A DNA stretch of 64,000 nt, taken from positions 17,945 through 81,944 of the forward strand of contig JAJAGP010003174.1 of assembly GCA_025084515.1 (NCBI GenBank), read 5' to 3'. Below the pieces are notes generated by a model. The model was given only the letters and a program-made list of their open reading frames with translations, ran no database searches and was not told the DNA's origin. Below are positions 21,933 through 34,131 of the stretch, piece by piece. Numbering within the stretch: the first letter of the stretch is position 1; every line of letters starts with the position of its first letter. Origin of the DNA: Ancistrus triradiatus (taxonomy: Eukaryota; Chordata; Actinopteri; Siluriformes; Loricariidae). The position numbers were made by a program, and so were the translations under genes.

Positions 21933-23493
21933 CAGTGGGGGGAAAAAAGGATTTATTCAGCCACTGATTGTGCAAGTTCTGTAATGGTAAAAGTCTGTAA
22001 TTTTCATCATAGGTACACTTCAACTATGAGAGACAAAATGAGAAAAGAAAAATTCAAGAAATCACATTGTAGGATTTTTAAAGAATTTAATTGTAAATTA
22101 TGGTGGAAAATAAGTATTTGGTCAATAACAGAAGTTCAACTCAATACTTTGTAACATAACGTTTGTTGGCAATGACAGAGGTCAAAAGTTTCCTGGAAGT
22201 CTTCACCAGGTTGGCACACACTGTAGCTGGTATTTTGGCCCATTCCTCCATGCAGATCTCCTCTAGAGCAGTGATGTTTTGGGGCTGTCGCTGAGCAAAA
22301 CGAAATTTCAACTCCTCCACAAATTTTCTATGGGGTTGAGGTCTGGAGACTGGCTAGGCCATTCCAGGACCTTCAAATGTTTTTTACAGAGCCACTTCTT
22401 CGTTGCCCGAGCGGTGTGTTTGGGATCATTGTCATGCTAGCCATGTTCCATCTTCAATGCTCTCACTGATGGAAGGAGGTTTTGGCTTAAAATCTCACGA
22501 TACATGGCCCCATTCATTCTTCCCTTAACACGGATCAGTCGTCCTGTCCCCTTTGCAGAAAAACAGCCCTAGAGCATGATGTTTCCACCCCCATGCTTCA
22601 CAGTAGGTATGATGTTCTTGGGATGCAACTCAGCATTCTTCTTCCTAGTTGAGTTTTTAACTAAAAGTTCTATTTTGGTTTCATCTGCCCACATGATATT
22701 CTCCCAATCTTCTTCTGGATCATCCATATTCTCTCTGGGAAACTTGAAACGGGCCTGGACATGTACTGGCTTAAGCAGAGGGGACACACCTGGCACTGAA
22801 GGATCCGAGTCCCTCTCGGCGTAGTGTGTTACTGATGGTAGCCTTTGTTACTTTGGTCCCAGCTCTCTGCAGGTCATTCATCAGGTCCCTCCGTGTAGTT
22901 CTGAGGTTTTTGCTCACCGTTTTGATGATCATTTTGACCCCACGGGATGAGATCTTGCGTGGGACCCCAGATCGAGGGAGATTATCAATGGTCTTTATGT
23001 ATTCCACTTTCTTACAATTGCTCCCACAGTCAATTTATTCACACCAAGCTGCTTGCCTATTGTAGATTCACTCTTCCCAGCCTGCTGCAGGTCTACAATT
23101 TTTGTCCTGGTGTTCTTTGACAGCTCTTTGGTCTTGGTCATGGTTGAGTTTGGAGTCTGACTGTTTGAGGCTGTGGACAGGTGTCTTTTATACAGATAAC
23201 GAGGTCAAACAGGTGCCATTAATACAGATAACGAGTGGAGGACAGAAGAGCTTCTTAAGGAAGAAGTTACAGGTCTGTGAAAAAAAAAAATCTTACTTAT
23301 TTATACTTATTTTCCACCATGACTTACAATTAAATCGTTTAAAAATCCTACAATGTGATTTCCTGGATTTTTTTTCCATTTTGTCTCTCATAGTGAAGGT
23401 GCCTATGATTGAAAAATTACAAGACCTCTCTCATCTTTTACAGCAGAAGAACTGCACAATCAGTGGCTGAATAATACTTTTTTGCCCCCACTG
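21933..23493 (-). mobile_element. Tc1-like element, family B copy 2 (near full length, 1.56 kb)
   Basis: Ends CAGTGGGGGGAAAAAAGGAT and complement TTTTTTGCCCCCACTG, flanked by TA at 21931-21932 and 23494-23495. Inverted terminal similarity extends over 150 bases (e.g. GGAAAATAAGTATTTGGTCA near the left, CTTATTTTCCACCATGA near the right). The transposase runs on the minus strand. Confidence 0.92.
22150..23141 (-). pseudogene. Tc1-like transposase, broken (family B copy 2)
   Basis: The start ATG is at 23141 (complement), reading MTKTKELSKNTRTKIVDLQQ. The N-terminal HTH (TIGKQLGVNKLTVGAIVRKW) and GRPR-like NLPRSGVPRKIS are followed by KVTKATISNTLRREGLGS. The DDE domain shows MWADETKIEL (first Asp), then after a frame break HDNDPKHTARATKKW (second Asp) and PSQSPDLNPIENLWR (third acidic residue). 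So all three catalytic positions survive, but frameshifts near 22800 and a stop near 22435 split the frame. It is a relic, yet the best catalytic-site record in the window. Confidence 0.9.
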
Positions 23494-23495
23494 TA

Positions 23496-24437
23496 GATGG
23501 TTAGCGTTCACTCGTGTTTTCAGTGGATTCTCTGATGCATTTACATATCGTCTGCATGCAGTTCTCTTGTGAAAATACCCTTTATACTTTTTTTACACTA
23601 GCATAAATACACTGCGACTACGGTAACGTCTGGTCAGCGTCCTGTTTCACAGAACGTAATGCAGTCACTAAACAGCGCATACCTGTATAATACTTTTTTC
23701 AAGATACATTTTCATTGATTAAAGTACATCACATTAACAACATATTTTAGAGATTATGGGGAAAACTTAAACATGAAAGTCTCAAAGAATGCATATTGTG
23801 GTGATGTGTGTATCTATGACTGGAATTAAAATGGATGCGATGAGACACTTGTTACCCCAGCCAGTCAACTTAAATCACTGTATTGCTGGATGAGTGCAGA
23901 GTTGTGTTTTACCCCCAAGTATTTTTTGTTCCCATTTATTCATTATTTATTTTTAAACAGCACAGCAGTGGATGGGAGGCTGTATTTGCAGTTGTCATGT
24001 TCAAAATACACAACTTATGCTCGGAAAGCCACACAAAGGCCATGTAAAGCATAATCATTATTAAGTCTATCCAAAGGGGCACTTATATAGTCTTAGCTTA
24101 AATGGGCAGTGGCTCAATGTCAGAAATTGGGTGATCCAACTTCGCCAACAGATACATGCAAATGTAAAAATTCCAAATACCGTGATTTGATCTTACAGAG
24201 ATACAAGAAAGCCAACAAGACTGTGTACAAACATTTTGGATTGCAAGTGAATATTTGTTATAATATTACAAGATTAAATTTGTCTTCAACAAGCATTGTG
24301 TAGGGGCTTCAAACACTTTGATTCAGCTGAGCTCAAAAGAGCCAGTTCAAAAGAACGAGTCCTTCATGATTCAGACATCATTAGTACCATTAGTACCACC
24401 TCCAATGTGAACATGTCACACCAAAATAATCTCAGAC

Positions 24438-24495
<58 letters not shown>

Positions 24496-25650
24496 CCCCT
24501 TGACTAACACCCCTTAAACACAGGATCTATTATTAGTTCCCGCCTGCCCTTTGAATGATATAGGAGAGGAGGCTGAGCCAGCAATGTGCCTGCAACAGGC
24601 TTTTATTGCTATAACAGCTAAGACCCTTCCAGAAATAGTGTAAATCTGCTGCAGAAATGGAGGGAAAATGCATAACAAGAGTAAGTGTTACTCACCTACC
24701 CATGTCACTGCACACTCGCACTTCAAACGTGGAGCATAATTGCTTTTAGTCATCTGTGGATCACTTGCACATTGCAGAAAAGGTTCAATTTGTTCCTTAT
24801 ACAGGCTGTGTTAAGTTCTTCCTCCTTTAGAAACTAAGCAAAACCATGTCATTTGCCCAGTCACTTTCATAACACTGTAAAAGTTATGAAAATGTAATTG
24901 TCAACTAGAACGTTCTCCATGAGATGTTTCTTTCTAAACATTAAAATAGTTACAGGTCACTGTTCCGTAAAGTATTATGTTTGTCATGGTTATATGGAGA
25001 TGTACTCCGTTACAAAGGCTCCCGCTGGCCCAGTTTCAAATGGGAGCACGCTTGTTTTACGTGTTCCCAGAAATGCATACCATTTGTTATTCACCTCTGT
25101 GCAAATTTCTGGTACATGTCGCGACATTCCTTCTCACATACATAAAGGATCAGTGTGTTGAACTGGAGCACTGGTACACTTTAAGCTGCAGGTTTACTTC
25201 CAGCAACACCTATAGTCCTACAATACTAGAACTCATTGTACATGGTTTATAGCCCTGATCTCTAGATTGTGACAGTTGCCCATTCTGCATAGTGTTATCA
25301 GGCACTGCTGGGACCTTCCTGGACCACAGGTCTCTTAAATTAAACCTGACCAGCTCTATTGCAGTTAGCTAGCTCTGCAGCATGGGTATGTTACACTGTA
25401 ATTTGGGTCAGCTGCACAGCTGTGGGCAAATGCACTAATTACTAGGTTACACTAAACACAAATCAATTAAGCCTAATGCTTACCTGACAGATAGGCCTGT
25501 CACAGTTGTTGCAAAATTGCCTGATCGCAATTAGTTGAGGTGATTACTGACTAGATTACACTGTTCAAAGGTTTCATATAAATAAATGTATACAGTTCAG
25601 CAAGGGTTATTATTAATAAATAAAATGTATACACACACACACACACACAC
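23496..25650. other. Non-coding intron DNA
   Basis: No gene seen. It contains the CT repeat below and a run of ordinary AT-rich DNA. Confidence 0.5.
24442..24493. repeat. CT microsatellite
   Basis: Uninterrupted CT dinucleotides over 52 bases. Confidence 0.97.
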
Positions 25651-25950
25651 TCACCGATCACTTTAGGTACACCTCCAAAGTTCCACTTTATAGTTCTACA
25701 ATTGCAGACTGTAGTCCATTTTTTTTCCTCTACATACGTTGTTAGTTCTCTTTACTCTGTGCTATAATGTTTAGGACCCCCACAGGCCACCAAAAACCAG
25801 GTACTATTTGGGTGGTGGATCATGCTCAGAACTGCAGTGACACTGATGCGGTGGTGGTATGTTAGTTTGTGTTGTGCTGGTGTGAGTGGATCAGATACAG
25901 CAGTGCTGCTGGAGATTTTGTACACCTCAGAGTCACTGCTGGTATAGTCC
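25630..25950. mobile_element. AC repeat followed by foldback element, family C copy 2 (left half)
   Basis: An AC run (25630-25650) leads into ACTCACCGATCACTTTAGGTACACC, then GTAGTCCA, TACTATTTGGGTGGTGGATC, and GATACAGCAGTGCTGCTGGA. This is the left half of the family-C element; the right inverted half is missing after about 25950. Confidence 0.7.
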
Positions 25951-26029
25951 TAACAATTTAAATCATTTCTAACACCTTTCAGCAACACAAGTAGATTATA
26001 CTTTAGAGACAGCATTGACCTAATGCATG

Positions 26030-26165
26030 TTTTTTAGAATGTGGGAGCAAACTGGGCATACCTGGAAGAAATCCAGACAGACACAGAGAGAATTCAGGAC
26101 CAGAATTCAAACCCAGCTTTCTGGAACTGTGAAATTAGTTCTAACCATAGCACCACTCACTGTCC
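26030..26165 (-). repeat. Decayed SINE-like repeat, minus strand
   Basis: GAATGTGGGAGCAAACTGGG ... CCTGGAAGAAATCCAGACAG ... ATTCAAACCCAGCTTTCTGG ... AACCATAGCACCAC is the antisense of a DANA-type SINE body and tRNA-like head. Confidence 0.5.
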
Positions 26166-26225
26166 CGCACATGAGCACTAATGCGTTATTATATTTTGCT
26201 GAAAAAATGTCCTTTTTAGAGTGCT

Positions 26226-26880
26226 TGGCTGGTGCAGCAGCCTAATACATCAGCCCACCACTTAAAGGTTCGATTCCCAACAGTGTTCTCCCAGTGGGTC
26301 AATCTCTGCATGCAGACATGATTGGATGTGTGTCTGGGGGGGTAGTAAAGGGATTATACACTGTCGCTGCAATAGCAAACACTATCAGGCCCTACAATGC
26401 TTGAGTGCTGGGCAATCAAGCTGCTTCCGTCATCAGCTCCAGCCCCATCATACCCGGGCCACTTAATGCCGATGTGCATATTTCACATTTTATTTGAACT
26501 ACGACTCCATGACTTTAGGTTCGTTCTTAGATTTATTATATACGCCACCCAAGGAGGTTGGGTCCCTTTTTGAGTCTTGGTCCTCCCAAGGTTTCTTCCT
26601 ATAACACTCAGGGAGTTTTTCCTTGCCACTGTCGCCCCTAGGCTTGCTCAATTTGGGATTGGACGTAGTTATTAGGAGATAATCTAAACTTGTAAAGTTG
26701 CTTTGAGACAATGCTCCATTGTAAAAAGCGCTATATAAATAGATCTGACTTGACTTGACTTGACAATGGAGTGGTGTGTTGCCCAGGTCACACTTACACC
26801 TGTGCCGTGTGTTTTCTGGGGATAAGCTCCAGAGCCCTCGCAACTCTGATCAGGAAAAGGCTGGGTTATAATGTGGAAGG
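26226..26880 (+). repeat. tRNA-derived SINE-like repeat interrupted by a LINE-type 3' segment
   Basis: Left part: GGTTCGATTCCCAACAG (B box-like), GCATGCAGACATGATTGGAT. Right part (from about 26765): TGTGCCGTGTGTTTTCTGGG, CTCGCAACTCTGATCAGGAA, as in the repeat at 6560. Between them, about 26480-26764, sits a different repeat. Confidence 0.5.
26480..26764 (+). repeat. 3' end of a non-LTR retrotransposon-like repeat
   Basis: Contains GGTTTCTTCCTATAACACTC, AGGGAGTTTTTCCTTGCCACTGTCGCC, TTGCTTTGAGACAATGCTCC, AAAAGCGCTATATAAATA and a tail of TGACT repeats. This arrangement is common at the 3' ends of fish LINE-type repeats. Exact clade not resolved. Confidence 0.6.
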
Positions 26881-27916
26881 GGGGAAAAAAGAAAAAAAAA
26901 ACACTTTAAATCACAAGAAAATATCAAAGTAACACATGATTTAAACATAGAAGAAACCTGAGAACAAGATTACCTGAAGTATTTTCTTTTTCTTGTTATG
27001 CTATAGGGATTTACAGTAATTCAAATAGCCTCGCAATCACAAAAGAGATGTCTAAGAATCTAAGCCTTTGTTTTTCACATGATATGCAGTGGCAGGGTGA
27101 GAACCTCCCACAGGGAAGTGTTTTTCTTACTGTGCTCTCTGGACACCAAATGCCAGTGTGTTATTGTATACCAGAGCAAGAGTTTAACCTGCCGTGCCCT
27201 TTCTTTCCATGCCATTTGAGACCCCATTTCTCACTTTAGGTCTGCAAAGCTCTTGGAGCACCACTGAGCTTGGTATCGCCATATAGACAAACATTATTTT
27301 CCTGTGCCATCTTTCCATGTGCTATGGTTAGATGCCTAAAAAGAGTGAAGAGTGCCAGTACATGACTCGTGAAGCTGAAGTATGGAGTATGGAAACATGT
27401 CTGCATGTCTGAGGTGTGTGAGGTTGCAGTAGTAGGCATGTAAATCGGCTATAATATTCCCCTTGAATGTGCACTGAGCCAGTCTAAGTGTATTTGTTTA
27501 TATGGAGAAAAGGCTAAAGATGGAAACTGGAGTCAGCAGTTACCTCAGTGTTTCGGTTCTTTATCCAGGACCACTTACCATTCCTTTTCGTCTCACTTAC
27601 TTGTGCGTGCTTTTTCAATTTCTGCTTCATGTTCACTAGTCAATTTACATTTGCGATTCAATACCAAGAACTAGGCTCCATCAGCTGATATCCAGTGCTG
27701 ATGTCTTTCTAGGAACTGAGCCTACTTTGTTGGTCACAGTTTATTGGCTTGGTCCATAAGATTGCCTTTGCTTGTGCAGGATATAGGACTGATGAAAATG
27801 TAGTAGCTACACTTGTTTATAGACCAGTATAACCAAAGACCAGCAATGTTCTTGGTCCAGTTCCAGGCATACCCTGGTTTGGAGAGAAAGCAGTTCGAAG
27901 AGAATAAAGACTATTT

Positions 27917-27967
27917 GCTTGTACAGTAGGGATCAAAAGTTTGAAAGCATGGGTGAAAACGCCTTGT
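27917..27967 (+). mobile_element. Terminal fragment of a Tc1-like element (family F type)
   Basis: CAGTAGGGATCAAAAGTTTG after TA resembles the outer terminal repeat of the element ending at 44257 (complement of CACACTTTTGGTCTCTACTCC). It abuts the relic that starts at 27968. Confidence 0.45.
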
Positions 27968-28747
27968 TTTGATGCCAGAAGTTAGAAGAGAATGGCCAGG
28001 CTTGCTCGAGCTGATAGAAAGGCAATACTAACCCAAATAGCACTGGTTACAACCGGGATGTGCAGAAGAGCATCTCTGAATGCACAACACGCCAAACCTT
28101 GAAACAGATGGGCTGCAACAGTAGAAGATCACACTGGGTGCCGCTCCTGTCATAAGAATTCAGACAGGCTATAGAAGATTGAAAGAATGTTGCCTGTCTG
28201 ACTCTTGATTTCTGCTGCACTCTTCGGGTGGTAGGGTCAGAATTTGGCGTAGACAACATGAAATCATTTATCCATCCTGCCTTCAAGCTGCTGCTGGTGG
28301 GTAATTGTGTGCTGATATTTCTTGGCACACGTGGGCTACAAACAAACTGACATGGTTTAAAGCCACGACTACCTGAAATATTGTTGCTGACAATGTCCAA
28401 CCCTTCTAATAGGTGTACCATCGTCTAAACGCCCTGTCCACAAAGTTTAGGTCATTTCAAACTGGTTTCTTGAACATAATGATAATGGTCACTGTACTGA
28501 TGGCACCACAGTACCGATCTCAGCCCCAATCCAATAGAGCACCTTTGGATGAGGTGGAACGGGAAATTCACATCATGAATGCGCAAAACTGCGTGACTGC
28601 TGTTCATGTCAATCTGGACCAGATTTCTGAGCAATGGTTTCCAGCACCTTTTGTTAAAGGATATGCCATGAAGAATTAAGGCGTGTGAAGGCAAAGAGGG
28701 TCCAATTGGGGGGGGGTGATACTAACGAAGTGTAACTATGAAGTGGA
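27968..28747 (+). pseudogene. Tc1-like transposase relic whose end matches family C
   Basis: The nucleotide sequence follows a Tc1-type transposase: GAAGAGAATGGCCAGGCTTG, AAGAGCATCTCTGAATGCAC, GGGCTGCAACAGTAGAAGATC, GTAGGGTCAGAATTTGGCGT, TTTCTTGGCACACGTGGGC, CTGGTTTCTTGAACATAATG, CCAATCCAATAGAGCACCTTTGG (third acidic residue region PIEHLW-like) and a C-terminal end before GTGATACTAACGAAGTGTAAC. Several deletions and frameshifts make it inactive. The end fits the family whose tip reads GGTACACC..ATAAAGTG in complement, i.e. foldback family C. Confidence 0.65.
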
Positions 28748-28829
28748 GATTTGTAATGGAAAAAAAAAAATGTAATGAGAAAAATGCTAAATAAAGGAAT
28801 TTCCACTCTAGATATAGCCTGAGTAAGTA

Positions 28830-30431
28830 CAATGGTGCTTGAGTTTGTGAAACCCTTTAGGGAATTTTCTATTTTTGAATAAATATGACCTAAAATATGG
28901 TAGATTTTCACAAAGTCCTAAAGTAGTAAAGAGAACCCATTTAACAAATGAGACAAAAATATTATACTTGGTCATTTATTTTTGAGAAAGGAAAATGCTC
29001 CAAATATTACATATTAGTGAGTGGCAAAGGATGTGAACCTCTAGGATTAGCAGGTTAATTTGAAGGTGTGAAATTAGTCAGATGGTTCAATCAACGAGAT
29101 GACAATCAGGTTGTGAGGGGCACCTGTTTTATTTAAAGACAGGGATCTATCAAAGTCTGCCTCTTCACAGCACATTTGTGGAAGTGTATAATTTCACAAA
29201 CAAGAGATTTCTGAGGACCTCAGAAAAGAGTGCTGATTGCAAATCAGGCTGGAAAAGGTTACAAACCATCTCTGAAGAGTTTGGGACTCCACCAATCCAC
29301 AGTCAGACAGATTGGTACAAATGGAGGAGAATTCAAGACATTGTACCCTCCCCAGGGAGTGGTCTACCACAAAAGATCACTCCAAGAGCAAGCGTTGTAA
29401 TAGCTGGTGAGGTCACAAAAGGACCCAAGGGTAACTTTCTAGCAATGAGGCTTCTCACATTGGTAATGTTAATGTTATGAGTCCACCAATCAGCAGAACA
29501 CTGAACAACAATGGGTGCATGGCAGCAGGGTTTGCAAGGAGAAAGCCAACTGCTCTCCAAAAAAGAATATTGCTTGCTTGTCTGGGCAGTTGCTAAAGAT
29601 TCACGTGGACAAGCAAGAAGGCTATTGGAAAAGAAGGTTTTGTGGAGCAGGAGACCAAAATTTAAACTTTATTATGGTTAAAAGTAAAGCATTATGTTGA
29701 AGCAAAGAACAACACTGGCATCCAGAATAAGAACCTTATCCAATCTGTTGACACATGGTGGTTGGTTAGTATCATGGTTTGGGCCTGTTTTGCGGCCTCT
29801 GGACCAGGACGGCTTGTCATCGGTGATGGAACAATGATTCGAAATGATATCAGAGAATTCTAAGGAAAATGTCAGGACATCTGTCCATGAACTGAATCTC
29901 AAGGAAGGTGGGGCTGCAGGCAAGACAGCGACCCCCCAAGCACACAAGTCGTTCTACAAAGAAGGTTTAAAGAAGAATAAAGTTATATTTGGAATGGCCA
30001 AGTCCTGGCCCTAATCCAATGGAAATGTGGGATGGAAAGGGACCTGAAGTGAGCAGTTAAGTGAGGAAACCCACCAACAGTCCCAGAGCTGAAGCTGTTC
30101 TGTACGGAGGAATGGGCTATGGGCTAAAATTCCTTCCAAGTCGGTGTGCAGGACCAGATCAACAGTACAGGAAAACATTTAGTGCAGTTATTGCTGCACA
30201 GGGGGGGTCAACCCAGATACTGAAAGCAAATGTTCAAAACTTTGCCACTCATAATAGTAATACTGGATCATTTTCTTCAATAAATAAATGACCAAGTCTA
30301 ACATTTTTTCCTCATTTGTTTAACTGGGTTTCTCTTTATCTACTTTAGTATTTTCTATCTATATTTAGATATCTATATGTATGCAGACATATAGAAAATT
30401 CTAAAGGGTTCACAAACTTTCAAGCACCATG
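28830..30431 (+). mobile_element. Tc1-like element, family A copy 4 (1.60 kb, many small indels)
   Basis: Left end CAATGGTGCTTGAGTTTGTG after TA (28828-28829), right end CTTTCAAGCACCATG before TA (30432-30433). Colinear with copy 1 but with frequent single-base insertions in homopolymers. Confidence 0.85.
29178..30235 (+). pseudogene. Tc1-like transposase, broken (family A copy 4)
   Basis: Frame 29178-29480 retains fragments of the HTH region and SGLPQKITPRASVVIAGEVT (the post-GRPR linker), then many frameshifts. Later blocks recognisable at nucleotide level: TATCATGGTTTGGGCCTG (29771), GGCCAAGTCCTGGCCCTAATCCAATGG (29996, third catalytic region), GGTCAACCCAGATACTGAAAG (C-terminus). Not functional. 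Confidence 0.8.
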
Positions 30432-30433
30432 TA

Positions 30434-32115
30434 TGTGTAGCCCAAAAAGAACCGTTTGGCTTCTACACTACAACTGAATTTACATGCTTATATACTTGCC
30501 ACTACCAAGGAATTTAAAGGTTCCCTTTCCTATAGTAACCAAAATTGGTAAAAAAAGCGTGTATTGTGTGCTGGAAAATGATGCCATTACATACAACCTT
30601 ATTTCAACTGGTCATGGGAGCTTCTCTAAAACCCCAACTGCTCAGAGAGTCGGGGACAGAGTGTTCTGTCACTGAAGGATTAACATTCCTTCAGCTTCTT
30701 TATATCACTTCTTAATGATTTAAGAAGGCTTTTTGTGTGTGCGTGCGAGAGAGAGGGAGAGAACAGACATGGAGGATTGCACTCTACCATATCAGATCTG
30801 GAGTACTGTTTCAGAATTGCATTGAATGGATTGAAAAATCAGGGCTCTCATTGTGGGGCTCATGTTCTCTGTGGTGAGAAGGATATATCTGAAATCGAAT
30901 GCTAAGTTTGTAACGGTCTATGGAAGCTTCTGATGTCAGGTGAGAAATAACTGGGACCTTCAACAGGAATCATGTCCTACAATGTCTGCTTTGTTTATTC
31001 ATGCTTGAACTGACTTGATATTGTGATGTCACAACCTGGTTCCTGAGCCACACAAGATCAGACCAATATTTATTGGTAAGTCTGTACCGGACCATCTCTG
31101 GTGCTTTTTATTGTGCACTATGTACTGCAATATAACACCCAAGTTCAATTCGAAGAGTTATGAAGGAGATCGATTACAGTTTTTTACACCAAATTTTCCT
31201 TAGTCTATATTTCAAGGTGCTAAACTATGGCAACGGTCCTAAATTTTTCTTGGTCATTCAGCAGACACCCTTATCCAGAAGCGACCTTACTACTGATCAA
31301 TCTACAATTCAAAGCAGTTTATGGGTTAAGGGCTTCTCAAGCACCTACAGTGGAGTTAGTTAAGCAGAGGTTGGACCTTCTGGACCTAGTCCAGTACCTT
31401 AAACATTAGGTACACAGTCCCAAAAAGTCCTTGTCCTTCAATAAATATATAAATATATAGATATATATATATATATATATATAAGGATATATTAGTGCTA
31501 TTTCTGCTGTACAATGAGCGACTGCTTGATGTTGAGTGAAGAAGACTAATATCAAGACAAACATTTCCAAGAATTGCTCTTCCAGAGCCGACTGTTAAAT
31601 GATTGGATGGATCATGTTCGGCCTGCCATTTTTGACGCTATATACCCATCGTATTATATCGGTGAGCACAGGTACACTTTATAAACACGATCAGGAAACC
31701 TACGACCAGCAACTACCAATTTTTCACGCGGACTTTTAAGAAAAACAAGCCCCAAATAAGATGGACCTGGTGCCTTGTTTCCTGTGACAGATTCTTTTTA
31801 CTCTATATGGTTACAAGGTTTAAAAACAATTTAGATCAGAGTAAAGTATGGTAAACACGCGCTGAGAAATCGGATTTGGATAACTGAGTTAAAAATCCAG
31901 CTTTCCTGTATAGATTTCTTATGTTTCTAGTCCTTAATCCGATCTGGGAAATCGAGTATGGGGTACATGATCACTTGAATAAAAAGTGACTCAGGAAATC
32001 GCCTGTGATCAGATTATTAATGGAAGGTTTAAACCCAAAATTTATAATCTTCATAGGACCTTCCGAAACATTAACCCTGATGGCTTCCCCCATACCCCAC
32101 GTAATATCCAGAATG
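30434..32115. other. Non-coding intron DNA
   Basis: Aside from a minus-strand SINE (31253-31420) and an AT repeat (31461-31483), nothing recognisable. Confidence 0.5.
31253..31420 (-). repeat. tRNA-derived SINE (family S), minus strand, diverged
   Basis: TTCAGCAGACACCCTTATCCAGAAGCGACC is the antisense of the shared tail, and GACCTTCTGGACCTAGTCCAGTACCTTAAAC the antisense of the head. Confidence 0.7.
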
Positions 32116-32117
32116 TA

Positions 32118-33328
32118 CAGTGGTCTTGAAAGTTTGTAATCCTTTAGAATTTCTATATTCTGCATAAATTTGAACTAAAACAACATCCAGATTTTTCACA
32201 CAAGTCCTTAAAAGTAGATAAAAGAAACCCAGTTAAAAAAAGTTTAAAGTTAAACAAACCAGACACAAGTATATATTCGTCATTTATTTATTGTGGAAAA
32301 TAGCCCAATATTACATATTAGTGGTGGCAAGTATGTGAAACATCTAGAATTGGCCAGTTAATTTAAAAGTGAAATTTGAGTCAGGTGTTTTCAATAAATG
32401 GGGGTGGACAATCAGGTGTGAGTGGCATCATGTTTAGTTAAAGAACAGGGATCTATCAAAAGTCTGCACTTCACAACATGTTTGTGGAAGTGTATCATCG
32501 CACGAAAACAAATGAGATTCTGAGGCCTCAGAGAAAAAGTTGTTGATGATAATCAGGCTAGAACAGGTTAAAAAACCATCTCTAAAGCGTTGGACTCCAC
32601 CAATCCCACAGTCAGACAGATTGTGTAAAAATGGAGGGAAATCAGGGACCATTGTTACCCTACTAAGGGCCGTGGTCGATCAACAAGATCACTCCAAGGA
32701 GCAAGGCATGTAAATAGCTGGGCGAGTCACAAATAGGAACCCAGGGGTAACTTCTAAACAACTGAAGGCCTCTCTCTAACATTGGCTAAGGTTAATGTTC
32801 ATGAGTCCACCATCAGAAGAACACTGACAAACAATGGTGTGCATTGGAAAGGGTTGCAAGGAGAAAGCCACTGCTCTCCAAAAAGAACATGCTGCTTGTC
32901 TGCAGTTTGACTAAAGATCACATGGACAAGCAAGAAGGCGTTGGAAGAATGTTTTGTGAGGACGGAGGAGACCCAAAATAAAACATTAAAAGAAAAGCTT
33001 TAGTTTGGAGAAAGGAAGGAAAAAACTACATTTCCAGCATAAAGAACTTATTACCATCTGGAAACATGGTGGTGGTGTAGTATCGGGTTTGGGCCTGTTG
33101 TGCTGGGGGGGTCACACCAGATACTGAAAGCAAGGTTCACATACTTTTTGCCACTTACAATACTAATATTGGAGTCATTTTCCTCAATAATAATTGACCA
33201 TGTTGAATGTTTGTCTCAGTTGTTTAACGGTTCTCTATTTTTTAGGACTTGGTGAAAAATGTTTTAGGTCATGTTTATGCAAAATATAGAAAATTCTAAA
33301 AGTGTCTCAAACTTTCAAGCACCCAATG
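32118..33328 (+). mobile_element. Tc1-like element, family A copy 5 (internally deleted)
   Basis: Left end CAGTGGTCTTGAAAGTTTGT after TA (32116-32117); right end CTTTCAAGCACCCAATG before TA (33329-33330). Reads as copy 1 up to GGGTTTGGGCCTGTTGTGCTG (33085), then jumps to GGGGGGTCACACCAGATACTG (33104), deleting about 350 bases that hold the second and third catalytic regions. Confidence 0.85.
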
Positions 33329-33867
33329 TATAATGGTCCGATTTATTAAAAATCTTTCATCTAAAAAAATGTCACATAATTTAGTTCCCATGCTTTCACT
33401 CAGTGGGATTTTGGGTTGAAATATCTGCACATGTTGACCATGGAACAGGGAATATAAAATCTAAACCCCAGAATTTGTAGATGTAGAAATAAACAAAAAA
33501 GGCATGCCTATACTTGAAAAGTACGCACTACTTGATAAAAATGACATGGGAGAGTAGATTATTCTTATTTTAGACCTACTCCCACATAATCTTAACCAAG
33601 TAATTGAAGAAATGTCCTCTGGTTAACAAAGTGCATACTGAATCAGTGAGGGAAATGAAACCTTGTTGGATGCAGGATTGTTTTCGGAGTAGGCAGTGGA
33701 TGACTTGGGCTCCAACAACTCACAACCCATTGTAACAAAAGATGCATATATCGCAGCTGGGTAGATTCACTATCCCCCTGTTCTAGTAGCTGATGGGCTG
33801 GAGAGTGATTGTCACCAAGTACTCAGGAATGGAAAGGCAACCCTGGGTGAGAACATGGTCATGTTTC

Positions 33868-34131
33868 AGGTGTAGTGGATATGCAGTGGCTCGCCCCACA
33901 ACAAGAAGGACCTAGGTTTGATCCCAGGTTGAGCAGCCAGGGACCTTCCTGTATGGAGTCTACTTGTCCTTCATGTGTCCACATGGGTTTACTCTGGGTA
34001 CTCTGGTTTCCTCCTACAGTCAAAAGACATGCTTTAGATTAATTAAGTAACTAGTTACAATGTAATCTTGTCTGTCCTTAAAATGGCCACCGATACTGAT
34101 TGCAACATTAAACAAACAAACAAACAAACAA
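33868..34131 (+). repeat. DANA/Mermaid-like SINE with AAAC tail
   Basis: Head GTAGTGGATATGCAGTGGCT and TAGGTTTGATCCCAGG (B box), body CATGGGTTTACTCTGGGTACTCTGG, tail of AAAC repeats at 34108-34131. Confidence 0.75.

Noticed and set aside
22569..22824. Plus-strand 82-codon frame (MMFPPPCFTVGMMFLG...) also seen at 14228-14752
   Set aside because: Antisense of the family-B transposase; appears in each copy because the element is repeated, not because it is a conserved gene.
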